DNA of 64,000 nt from NCBI GenBank assembly GCA_001574975.1, contig KQ965801.1:167360-231359 (forward strand), given 5' to 3'. Below, piece after piece: positions 24,062 through 33,685 of this stretch. The position numbers and the translations under genes are program-made. Origin of the DNA: Gonapodya prolifera JEL478. Its lineage: Eukaryota > Monoblepharomycota > Monoblepharidomycetes > Monoblepharidales > Gonapodyaceae. Within the stretch, counting starts at the first letter, position 1. The number at the start of each line of letters is the position of its first letter. The notes below the pieces were generated by a model. That model saw only the letters and a program-made list of their open reading frames with translations, searched no databases and had not been told where the DNA came from.

Positions 24062-25191
24062 GGTGAGAGGCGGATAATCCCTTTTTGGCGTCCAAACACA
24101 GAGCCAGTGCCAGGACACACGTTGAGAAAGCCAGAGGCACGGCAACCATGCATCACTGATCGAGGTGACAAAGCAGTCATCTTTCACACACATTGGACAT
24201 CCAGTAGCCGAAAAGACGATGGTGCACTGATCCAGCGAGCTGGTTCCGACATCGCCGATCCTCCTGACCCAATCGTGGAATACAACTCGGTCTAGCAGAC
24301 TGAAAACGCATGCAAAGACATTGTTGCTGAGTTTCTCAAGCGATCCAAGCCCGGGAAGCAAAGGAATGCTGCTATCCAGCACCTCACGGACTCTACCAGA
24401 AAGAAACAGCATCAAGAACAAGCGCATACACACTCTTGAGCGACGTTCGATGTAGCGATGGCACATTTTGCCCTCGAAGTGCCCTTACGATGATGTGAAA
24501 CGATGTCGCACCACGCTGAATCAAGCCCCTCTACCAAGCAACCAGGAGCCACTAGGCCTCGCTCATGACATGCGCACATATTAACAACGCTCTGTGACGT
24601 ACCGCAGACGAAAAAGCTGTCCATATCTCCACAATTGAACAAGATGATGTTCCGGTGCACGCTACCATGATCGCAACACCAAACTAACGTTTTCTGGCCG
24701 CAACAAGGGCGCAAACTTCTCTTTCAAACAAATTTCGGTGCAAAAGCTGAGGTATCGCAGTGTCGCTCCGTTTTATCACTGAAGTTCGCATACTGAATCG
24801 GGTCATAAAAACAAGATCCAAACTCACGGACAAGAACAGTTCGGCCAGCGCCGACGCCCTCCAAGCTGCTGCTGCACTATGCCATAATGCTCGCAAAAGT
24901 TGAGCGCTGTAGGACACTGCCCCACCGAATGAGTACCCGACAACGCAAATTCATGCCATGGATGACCCCACTGGATTTCATGACACTCGCAAGCCCCGAA
25001 ACGCCATTCGCCCAGACAGATACAAGTAAGATCATGCGTGGACGATCTTTCTTTTTTTGAATTCAGTCATCGAGGTGTCCATCAACGACCCAGAATGCTG
25101 CGGTAGCTCAGAGACTGATTCAGTCAGTGGAGCTGCCAGCAGGAATGCTTTTCTATCTATAGGCTCAGAATATGTTGCTTTTTTGACAGTG
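24062..25191 (+). repeat. Left arm of a long inverted repeat (1,130 bases)
   Basis: Every position x in this arm pairs with 50641-x in the right arm (25450-26579). Protein translations of the two arms in mirrored frames are identical over more than 300 residues; the only differences noticed are three bases within 60 bases of the outer end. No transposase, target duplication or known family was recognised. Short ORFs in the arm (for example the one opening MSYSAQLLRALWH at 24917 on the minus strand) have no known domain. Confidence 0.95.
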
Positions 25192-25449
25192 TGCTGTGTT
25201 GGTGAAACGATATACACTTCGGTATTTTCAGCTTCGGCCGCGATTTTGCCATATTATTTGTATTGTCATAGAGGCGAGCTCTCTCGTTGAAACCAAGCGA
25301 AACCACGAGTTTTATGACATTACCACATCAAATTTTTTACATTACTTCCCTAGTCCCCCCGATGGTCTTCGGCGGGACGTACAAAATATTGTTGGCCAAG
25401 TCGCGACCGAAGCTCCGATTTTGGTGTATATCACGGGAACGACAGTCAT
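25192..25449. other. Spacer (loop) of the inverted repeat
   Basis: A unique stretch of 258 bases between the two arms. It would be the loop if the repeat folded as a hairpin in RNA or single-stranded DNA. No feature was recognised in it. Confidence 0.9.
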
Positions 25450-26579
25450 CACTGTCAAAAAAGCAACATATTCTGAGCCTATAGATAGAAAAGCATTCCT
25501 GCTGGCAGCTCCACTGACTGAATCAGTCTCTGAGCTACCGCAGCATTCTGGGTCGTTGATGGACACCTCGATGACTGAATTCAAAAAAAGAAAGATCGTC
25601 CACGCATGATCTTACTTGTATCTGTCTGGGCGAATGGCGTTTCGGGGCTTGCGAGTGTCATGAAATCCAGTGGGGTCATCCATGGCATGAATTTGCGTTG
25701 TCGGGTACTCATTCGGTGGGGCAGTGTCCTACAGCGCTCAACTTTTGCGAGCATTATGGCATAGTGCAGCAGCAGCTTGGAGGGCGTCGGCGCTGGCCGA
25801 ACTGTTCTTGTCCGTGAGTTTGGATCTTGTTTTTATGACCCGATTCAGTATGCGAACTTCAGTGATAAAACGGAGCGACACTGCGATACCTCAGCTTTTG
25901 CACCGAAATTTGTTTGAAAGAGAAGTTTGCGCCCTTGTTGCGGCCAGAAAACGTTAGTTTGGTGTTGCGATCATGGTAGCGTGCACCGGAACATCATCTT
26001 GTTCAATTGTGGAGATATGGACAGCTTTTTCGTCTGCGGTACGTCACAGAGCGTTGTTAATATGTGCGCATGTCATGAGCGAGGCCTAGTGGCTCCTGGT
26101 TGCTTGGTAGAGGGGCTTGATTCAGCGTGGTGCGACATCGTTTCACATCATCGTAAGGGCACTTCGAGGGCAAAATGTGCCATCGCTACATCGAACGTCG
26201 CTCAAGAGTGTGTATGCGCTTGTTCTTGATGCTGTTTCTTTCTGGTAGAGTCCGTGAGGTGCTGGATAGCAGCATTCCTTTGCTTCCCGGGCTTGGATCG
26301 CTTGAGAAACTCAGCAACAATGTCTTTGCATGCGTTTTCAGTCTGCTAGACCGAGTTGTATTCCACGATTGGGTCAGGAGGATCGGCGATGTCGGAACCA
26401 GCTCGCTGGATCAGTGCACCATCGTCTTTTCGGCTACTGGATGTCCAATGTGTGTGAAAGATGACTGCTTTGTCACCTCGATCAGTGATGCATGGTTGCC
26501 GTGCCTCTGGCTTTCTCAACGTGTGTCCTGGAAATGGCTCTATGTTTGGACGCCAAAAAGGGATTATCCGCCTCTCACC
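25450..26579 (-). repeat. Right arm of the long inverted repeat (1,130 bases)
   Basis: Reverse complement of 24062-25191, almost identical. The outer end at 26579 falls a few bases before the GIY-YIG coding part of the gene resumes. Mirrored ORFs lie at 25724-25957 and 25927-26229 on the plus strand. Confidence 0.95.
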
Positions 26580-26589
26580 AGGGAACAGG

Positions 26590-28240
26590 CATCTCCACAA
26601 CTAAGTCAGGAGACTATTACAAGTTCGGATACGCCAAACAGCTGCGCGAGCGCATTCGCGATCATCTAAGATCATTTTCTGTATTTCGTTTGGTACACTT
26701 TTAGCACTCACGGCAGTATGCAGCTGTGGAGAATGCATTCAAAACCGATCCAGTTGTTCGAAACTGCAGGACCACGTACATTGACAAGTTGGCCAACAAC
26801 CAAACGGAGATAGCTTGCTTTGATGACGAATTCACGTTCAAAGACGCAATTGTTTTGCTTGCGAAAAAAGCGAAATGTGAAGGCTCGTCTGACGAGAGTG
26901 CGGATGCATTGCAGTTCCAAGAACAGCTGACGGAACAGGAGCGATACAGGGCGGAGCAGGAAACATGGAAGGCTGAGCAGGAAACGCGGAAGACCGAGCA
27001 GGAAACGCGGAAGGTTGAGCAGGAAGTGCAGAGGACAGAGCAGCTGTGCCTTCGTCTTGAGCTTGCAAAATTGAAATTGTGCGACAGGATGACGGTTTCT
27101 GCCCCAAGAAGACAAATCCAAGCGTGGAGTGGAACTGTGGAAAGCACAGTAGATGATGTTGAAAACCCCAATCAAGGGGAAGATCGTGAAAAGGGAAAGG
27201 AGGTACGACTCGTGGCACCGAGCGAGCAACTGGCAATGGCAATTGCGCAGAAAGAGCTGAGGGACAAAGACATCGAACAGCTTGAGCGACTCAGAGAAAA
27301 CCAGCGATTATCCGACGACTCGGCTCACAGTCATAACATTGTTCCAGGAGACGGGGAAGCGCAGCGCGAGTCCACATCTCAGAGCGACAGCCATTTTGAA
27401 AACGTGCCTCCGAGTGACAGCGCGACTCAGAGTGAGCCCACGCGTCAGAGTGAAGCGGTGACCGTAACTCCCGCGAGCAACCCTATGCAGGCGACAGTAT
27501 CTCCTGCGAACCACCCCACGCAAGTGACCGTCACTCCTGCAAACAACACCACACCGGCGATCGCAACACCAGCGAACAACCCCGCGTCGGCGACCGTTAA
27601 TGCTCCAAACAACCCCACACCGGTGACAGTACCTCCTGCGAATAATCCCACATCGGCGACTGTACCGCATGCAAACCACACCACGCCAGTGATCGCAACG
27701 CCTGCAAACAATCCAACACCGGTGGCCGTTACCCCTGCAAACAACAACATGCCAGTGATCGGAACTCTTGCAAACAACCCCGGGTCGGTGACCGTTACAC
27801 CTCCAAACAACCCCACGCCCGCGAATAACACAGTGCCGGTGACCGCACAACAAGTTGCTCAAACCGCAGTTCCGACTGGGGTTAGTAACCCTAACCCTGG
27901 CGCGGTTGTGATCAGTGCCCCAGCGCGACCTAATCCCCGTCCTGCAGGGGATCCTTGGGCTTTGTTCTGGTCCGAATGTCTGGTTGCGTCTGCAAATGAG
28001 CGTGTCTCTGCGTCCTGCATTAGAAAAATGTATGTTCTCTGGCTCGAGGACAACGGGTACGCGGAAGGGTCTTACCCAGTTCACCACAAGAATTTTCACG
28101 ATAAAATGCAGAACCTAGGAGTTCGGGTCCAAAAGCTGCAGTTTCCAAACGCGTACCAAGACGGGGTAAGAGGATACGACTTCACTGACGCTGCCATCCA
28201 AATGTTTGGAGCTCTAATGAACCCACCAATCTCGCGTTAG
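26590..28240 (+). CDS. GIY-YIG (T5orf172) nuclease, coiled coil, Pro/Thr/Asn repeat and D5-like C-terminal domain
   Basis: Directly after the inverted repeat a GIY-YIG-like core appears (STTKSGDYYKFGYAKQLRER, then a VENAFKTDPVVRN helix and an EFTFKDAIVLLAKKAK end), with Tyr, Lys/Gly and Arg of the usual active-site pattern. A long ORF from 26726 carries on: a Glu/Gln/Arg coiled coil of short TEQETRK repeats (residues about 65-110), a charged linker, a block of roughly eleven 12-residue PANNPT repeats, and a compact C-terminal domain (FWSECLVAS, RKMYVLWLEDNGY, FHDKMQNLGV, GVRGYDFT). That last pattern resembles the winged-helix DNA-binding end of D5-like or phage-type primases of large DNA viruses. 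The combination suggests a mobile or viral-type DNA-processing protein. It forms the 3' part of the gene begun at 23020; as a possible viral relic it is treated as a fossil. Confidence 0.6.
27460..27850 (+). repeat. Coding minisatellite, about 36-base units
   Basis: About eleven in-frame units of 36 bases encode variants of VTPANNPTP. Units differ from one another at several positions, so the array is not freshly expanded. It forms a flexible Pro/Thr/Asn linker inside the GIY-YIG/D5-like protein. Confidence 0.85.
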
Positions 28241-28638
28241 ATGCGTAGTATAACTTAGTAGGAACTTATACATTCTCATTCGGAAAAAAAAACTTAAATC
28301 TTTTGAACACAGCAGGTCGTTGGAGACCGTTGACTGGTTCTTTTGCACTCCCCGAATACTCGGACTCTGCATACTGAGACTAGTGATACCACGCTTTTGG
28401 TGAAAGTGTCCCGAACCTCCCCCCACACAATTAAAAAACCCACTGCTCAGCGAGTACCGAGCGAGTGTTGAGTGGCGTTTCCTCGTCGGAAACCGCGACC
28501 ATTTGACATAGATTTTACCAGTTAGTCGTTTTTAGTCACAGTAATGTGGCGGAGATGGCGTGACCACAGTATGTTCGGGTACAAAAAACGTTCCATTGTT
28601 GCCGAGTTTATTATTTCCATTCATTTTTCAATCCCACG
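28241..28638. other. Intergenic region
   Basis: About 400 bases between the GIY-YIG/D5-like gene and the ankyrin-TPR gene, with no feature beyond the expected promoter of the latter; a CT- and A-rich leader precedes the ATG at 28639. Confidence 0.5.
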
Positions 28639-29826
28639 ATGGACTGCCAAGAGATTGCAAACCGCGCAATACAAACCTACGGCTCTATCAACAGAGCTTT
28701 TGCGGAAGAGTGCGGTCGAGGCGCAATAGGCGTCGCGAAATACCTCCTCAACGAAGGTGCTGATATTGAATACGAAAACGGCACCCCGCTCCGGTTCGCA
28801 GCAAAAAATGGTCACGTCGACGTGGTATCTTTCCTCCTCCAGAGCGGAGGCCTCGTCGACGCAGAGAGCAACGCAGCAGCTCTCTGTCTCGCCGCGTACA
28901 ACGGTCGCGCGGACATTGTCTCTCTCCTCTTAAGTCACGGCGCAGACGTTCACGTGCGGGAGGTGGTGCAGCATGAACTTGCAGGTGCGTACCGCGCCAA
29001 TGGCCAGGTGGGCAAAGCAGCGGAGCTGCTTGAGAAGGTGGTGCCCATCAAAGCGCGCGTTCTGGCAGAGGACCACAGAGACCGGCTGGTGTCGCACCAT
29101 GCACTGGCCATTGCGTACCTGGACAATGGCCTGGTGGGCAAGGCAACAGAGCTGCTTGAGAAGGTTGTGGCCATTCACACACGAGTTCTGGCAGATGAGC
29201 ACCCTTCCCGGCTGCTGTCTCAGAGTGTACTTGGCAGACTATATTACAAACGTGGTGAGGGTGACAGAGCCGTCAAGTTACTGGAGAATGTTGTTGCTAT
29301 TCGGATGCACACCTCAGAGGAGGATCACCCTCACCGGCTCGCGTCCCAGCGTGAACTTGCAAATGCATATCGGACCTGTGGGCAGGTGGCCAAGGCAGTG
29401 TTGATTCTGGAGCATGTGGTTGCCATCACGGAGCGCACCATGTCTCAGGAACGCCAAGACGGTTTGAAGTCACAACAATCTCTTGCCATGGCATATGAGG
29501 CCAGTGGACAGCTGGAAAAGGCCTTGCCGCTTCTGGAGAATGTGGTTTTGATTGCGGCGAGTACAATGTCAGAGGATCATTTCTTGCGCGTGCAGTGGGA
29601 ACCGCAGCTATCCGCGATGCGTGAGAGACAGCACCAGAGCAGTGGAGGACCAGCCATGCCTCAGCAGACTGAACCAGCCATTCCAGTCGCGGCAGAGCCC
29701 TTGGCGATCAGAACGGCTCATCTATCTCCCGCACAGCTTGGTACCTTGGTGGACGCGGACAGCTCACGCAGCAGCTCCAAGAAGAGCGTGGGTCGTTTTG
29801 TGAAGGGATTGTTTAAGCATCGGTAG
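28639..29826 (+). CDS. Ankyrin-TPR protein (395 aa), NLR-like repeat module
   Basis: A single intact ORF. Residues 1-30 form a helical cap, residues 30-105 hold about three ankyrin repeats (GVAKYLLNEGADIE, AAKNGHVDVVSFLLQSGG, AAYNGRADIVSLLLSHGA), and residues 110-320 hold five 42-residue TPRs of the kinesin-light-chain/NB-ARC-linked kind (ELAxAYxxxGQxxKAxELLEKVVxI...EDHxxRLxSQ). The last 20 residues are basic and amphipathic (KKSVGRFVKGLFKHR). In fungi such TPR blocks normally follow an NB-ARC ATPase in NLR-type immune or incompatibility proteins. Here there is no ATPase; ankyrin repeats take its place. The decayed gene at 33686-37209 has the same TPRs and the same tail behind kinase and NB-ARC domains. 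The function is inferred to be protein binding or regulation in that system. No introns were needed to read it. Confidence 0.85.
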   Translation: MDCQEIANRAIQTYGSINRAFAEECGRGAIGVAKYLLNEGADIEYENGTPLRFAAKNGHVDVVSFLLQSGGLVDAESNAAALCLAAYNGRADIVSLLLSHGADVHVREVVQHELAGAYRANGQVGKAAELLEKVVPIKARVLAEDHRDRLVSHHALAIAYLDNGLVGKATELLEKVVAIHTRVLADEHPSRLLSQSVLGRLYYKRGEGDRAVKLLENVVAIRMHTSEEDHPHRLASQRELANAYRTCGQVAKAVLILEHVVAITERTMSQERQDGLKSQQSLAMAYEASGQLEKALPLLENVVLIAASTMSEDHFLRVQWEPQLSAMRERQHQSSGGPAMPQQTEPAIPVAAEPLAIRTAHLSPAQLGTLVDADSSRSSSKKSVGRFVKGLFKHR

Positions 29827-32203
29827 TGGAGGGTGAAGATGACTCGAGGTGAAGTGACATTTGGCTCTACACAGTAGTGATGTAATCTTATTGTAATGTG
29901 ATTTAGAAGCGCATGCACGCGAACCGAGTTGGAAAATTCGTGAAGCAGTTTCCTTTGCGATTCCATACGTAATTGAGGTGCAGTGCGGTTGTTCACGCTA
30001 TGCGTCCATGACGACGAGCAAGCAGACCTCGTTAGAGTGGGCGTCCGTTCCACTCACTGAGCATGCAGCCCTATCAAGGGCAAAATGCGTCGCAAGGTGG
30101 AAAAGGTGTGCATTAACGCCGATAAGTGCTGGTTCTGAGCGCAGGTCAATCAACGGTCTATTGGGAGAATGAGCCAGAGCATGACGCGGCGACATTGCGC
30201 AGTCAGCAGTGGATGCACTTCTATGGAACGTGGCGTGTGGCGTGTTGCGACTCGCACGCACTCGCATCGCTCGTTTCTCTGAGAATCGCAACGAAGAGAG
30301 GACACACGATCGGTGCTGCGGACATGCGGCAGAATACATTCCCGTTCTTCCACGAACGCAAAGCGGAGACACGGAGCGGACGAAGGACCGGGCGTGCAAC
30401 GTGCGTGTGGCGGTGTGATCCGATGTGCGCGGCATGCGGTTTCCGCGTGGTGGGAGCTGCTTCGCGATCGGAGCACACTCGGCTCTCGCAGCAACGGGCA
30501 CTCGCCACAGCCATCGGCAGCGTCCTCCACCCCCACCTCCACCTTCGCCGACGCCGCGTGGCATCTGCAGGGTGTTTCCCGCTGCCGCCATACTGCGGTT
30601 CTCTCGTCGCCAAGGACATCGAAACTACGGCGGCACCTGTCCTCGGCGCTTCACCTCCCCTCGCGTCTCTTCCCCTGCACCTCATCTTTCGCACACGGCG
30701 CGTGACGTTGCGTGTCTTTTCCACAGCGGCAACACGCGTCAACAATAACAACCGCCGAACCAAACCCCATCCACCCAGCTAAACCAGCACGCTACCACAC
30801 TACCACCCCAGCAATTTGACCTCACATGCCGACGACATCCTGGCGTACGGCTTCGCGCACGTACTGTCTGTTCACCCCGCCCACCCCCAGAATGGCAGGA
30901 ACTGGCGAAAAGTATCACGTCCTTTGCTGGCGTGCACGTGGGCGGCGTCCAGGGACTGATGCAGGGACAGGCGCGGGAGTGGAGGGTGCGGTCTGCTGTG
31001 GTGGAGGAGGGCGGGGCGGGGACGGGGAGCTGGAGGACCAGAGGGGTGGAAAGTGAAAGAAGACAATGCACCCAGTGGACAACAATGAGCGGTGGATTGC
31101 AAAATTCTGCGTCTTTGAGTTCGCTCCGGGGCATGTGTGGGTATTTTCTTGCGCGTCATATGGTTGCGGAATACCTCCCTCCATGCACCCTTCCCTTTAC
31201 CTTCACCACCGCTGCCCATCCTTCATCTCACCAACCCTCCCTTTCCCCCACAGGCACCGCTGTTACCCAGCAAACACACAGGGTCCCATCCACTCCCCGC
31301 CGCCCTGCCTGCGCGCGTCGACGTTGCCCCGCGTCCGTCTCGCCACACACCCTAATTCCACGGCTGCTTGACCCGGAGGCATCTCGAAACGTGTTTGGTG
31401 AGAGCCGCGCCGTGGACGAGGACGATGTGGAGGAACACGGGACGGGACCCAGGCCGGTGAAGGCACCGCGGCAAATGACGACTCCGCTTACGTCTGACGT
31501 CACGCGTCACCCGCACGCCGGGGGGGGTTCTGGTCCGCTTTGCCGCAAGAACCACCTCGCTATGGATCCACGTGTTCGAGACGCTTCCCTCGCCCACGCG
31601 GATCCCGCCTCTGCCCGAACTCTCGCTCCTCCCGCTGGCGCGCGTGACTGGTCGCCCGCTGCTCGACCCCGTCCTGGCAGCGAACTATGTACATATGCTG
31701 GGGTACAACGTCGACCTGGGGTGCCTGTAGACGCAGGAGCATGTGTGGTTTGGCGCTGTCGAGGGGTTCGAGTGTGGTGCTGGATGGACACTAAGGGCTG
31801 GGTAGGTGGTGGGCGGGCGCCGGTCGACGGAAGAGGGGGCAGCCGAGGCAAACTAGGTGTGGCGAAAGTGAAACACCGGCAGAACAAAGGAGAAGAATGT
31901 GTGCAGGAGCGCGAATGAGAAGCAAAAGATGTGGGAAGCGTCTGAGAGGCGATGTGGCCGTGTGCCGAGACCGCTTTTGCTCTGGAAAAGTATTGTAGTG
32001 TGGGGTGTATGGTGTCGAACATGTAAAAGTGTGACCTCGATTTGCCCCGGTGAAAGGAACATCGCCCGCGGCTGAACTCCGCCGGGTAATTTCGCGTACC
32101 TGCCCCTCGGCCAACGGAATAACTGGTTTGATTCACACAAGCTTACATAACGACAATCCCATAAAAACCCAGCGAGTAGACTGTGCAGTAGTCAAACAAT
32201 ACA
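29827..32203. other. GC-rich stretch without a recognised gene
   Basis: About 2.4 kb with overlapping ORFs on both strands, some over 200 codons (30126-30782, 30932-31918). They conflict with one another, are low in complexity and show no domain. A plausible but unidentified exon reads PPLPELSLLPLARVTGRPL near 31600-31650 on the plus strand, so a decayed or multi-exon gene may be present. The last few hundred bases should hold the SDR promoter. Confidence 0.35.
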
Positions 32204-33432
32204 ATGTCACGCCCTACATTCACAGTCGACGAAATTCCGAGCCTGAGTGGGAAGGTCGCTATCGTCACAGGTGCGCACATCGCCTTGATCCCGTCTCGCT
32301 CGCTCCCGTATCACACATCACACCACTCCAGGCGCTTCCTCGGGCATCGGCCGCGAGGCCGCCCTCCAACTGGCCAAGAAAGGCGCCCATGTCATTCTCG
32401 CCGTGCGGTCAAAAGCTCGTGGCGATGAAACAGCAAAGTACATCAAGTCTGAAGAGCCAAACGCTAACGCGGAAGTGGCCCTTCTCGATCTTGCGCGGCT
32501 GGCGTCCGTCAAGGAGTTCGCGGAGGCCTTTATCGCGCGGGGACTGCCCCTTTCAGTCTTGATGAATAATGCTGGCATCGGTTTGACCAAGTTCAGTTTG
32601 ACCGAGGACGGTTACGAGAGCCAGTGGCAGTCAAACCACCTCGGGCACTTCTATCTGACACTTCTGTTGCTGCCGGTGCTGCAGCGGACGACAACTAAGC
32701 AGGCTCCCGCGACGATTCACAACGTGTCGTCGGTCTTGGCGTGGATGAGCTACGACAGTGGGATTCTGAGCGAGGAAAAGATCGTCGATGAGGAGTCATA
32801 CTCTGCCCACAAGGCGTACGGGCAAAGCAAGGTAAGACAAACGAACGAGTTCAGACAATCAGGCATGCAACATTCAATATTGTCTCAACAGCTTGCACAA
32901 ATCGGGTTCACGCGCCAGCTTGCGCAGCTTCTCGGGCCTGACTCCAACATTATTGTCACAGCATGCTACCCTGGAGGTGAGATAGTCTTTGTGGTAAAAA
33001 TTCTCACTACCATCAAAATTTTCCTTCTCTTCAGACATGATCCGCACCGAGTTCACTTCGAAAGTGAACTCAAGTGCGCTCATGAAGGCCTTTGTACAAT
33101 CTATTTCATGGCTTCAGGGGCCCTCCGTACCAAAAGGAGGTGAGTCAAAGGCTCGATTCCCAGCCCTCAAATATCATGTTCTCAGTGCGATCACTTCGCC
33201 CATGACAGCGCTTACCCAACTGTACGTCTCAACATTCCCCCTATTCCCCTCCCTGGTCGCGAAGAACGCGATCCCCAGCGGCTCCTTCTTTACCTACATT
33301 TGCAAGCACCAGCCACTCAAACCAGACTCGTGGCCCGGAAACGCGGAGCTTCCGGAGCGTGTGTGGGATTTGAGCGTGAAGCAGATCGAGAAGACGGGGT
33401 TTAGTGTGCCTGAAGTGGCGTCGAGGTTGTGA
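32204..33432 (+). CDS. Short-chain dehydrogenase/reductase, retinol-dehydrogenase/WWOX-like (326 aa)
   Basis: Exons 32204-32270, 32332-32831, 32892-32976, 33035-33139 and 33209-33432 join to 981 bases in frame. The Rossmann-fold enzyme should reduce or oxidise a carbonyl/alcohol with NAD(P)(H). Visible motifs are the cofactor loop VTGASSGIG, LDLARLASV (the Asp after beta-3), MNNAGIG, the catalytic Ser in NVSSVLAW and the Tyr-Lys pair in AYGQSK, followed by the CYPGD-to-MIRTEF stretch. The Arg after the second strand (AVRSKARG) suggests a preference for NADP(H). No membrane anchor or signal peptide is obvious. The substrate cannot be told. It lies between two NLR-like TPR genes but has no evident link to them. 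The gene looks intact. Confidence 0.9.
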
Positions 33433-33685
33433 CAGCGATGACACCACTGTGATTGTGAATAGGTTGATTGCATGCAATGTATGGGATTTTGAAAATTTAC
33501 TTGTTTCTCTGACTGCAAGTCTCTGGAGCTTCTGATCACGACAGACGGGGGTAACTTGTCGTACCGCAATTGGTACTTTGCGTTCTGAATTGTGGAATTA
33601 CATCGCTGAGTCCTTTGCCAGTCATGTATTATTTCTCTTTCGAAACAGCCCCGAATAAAACAGGGATGAGCTGTGTTGACTGAGG

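Noticed and set aside
24062-26579. Palindrome as simple assembly error
   Set aside because: Not excluded, but mismatches between arms and a unique loop argue for a real structure; kept as a finding.
27460-27850. Regular 36-base repeats, first considered as a CRISPR-like array
   Set aside because: There are no unique spacers; the units are contiguous, diverged and in frame within a long ORF.
30932-31918. 328-codon plus-strand ORF
   Set aside because: Low complexity, contradictory to ORFs on the other strand, and no domain.
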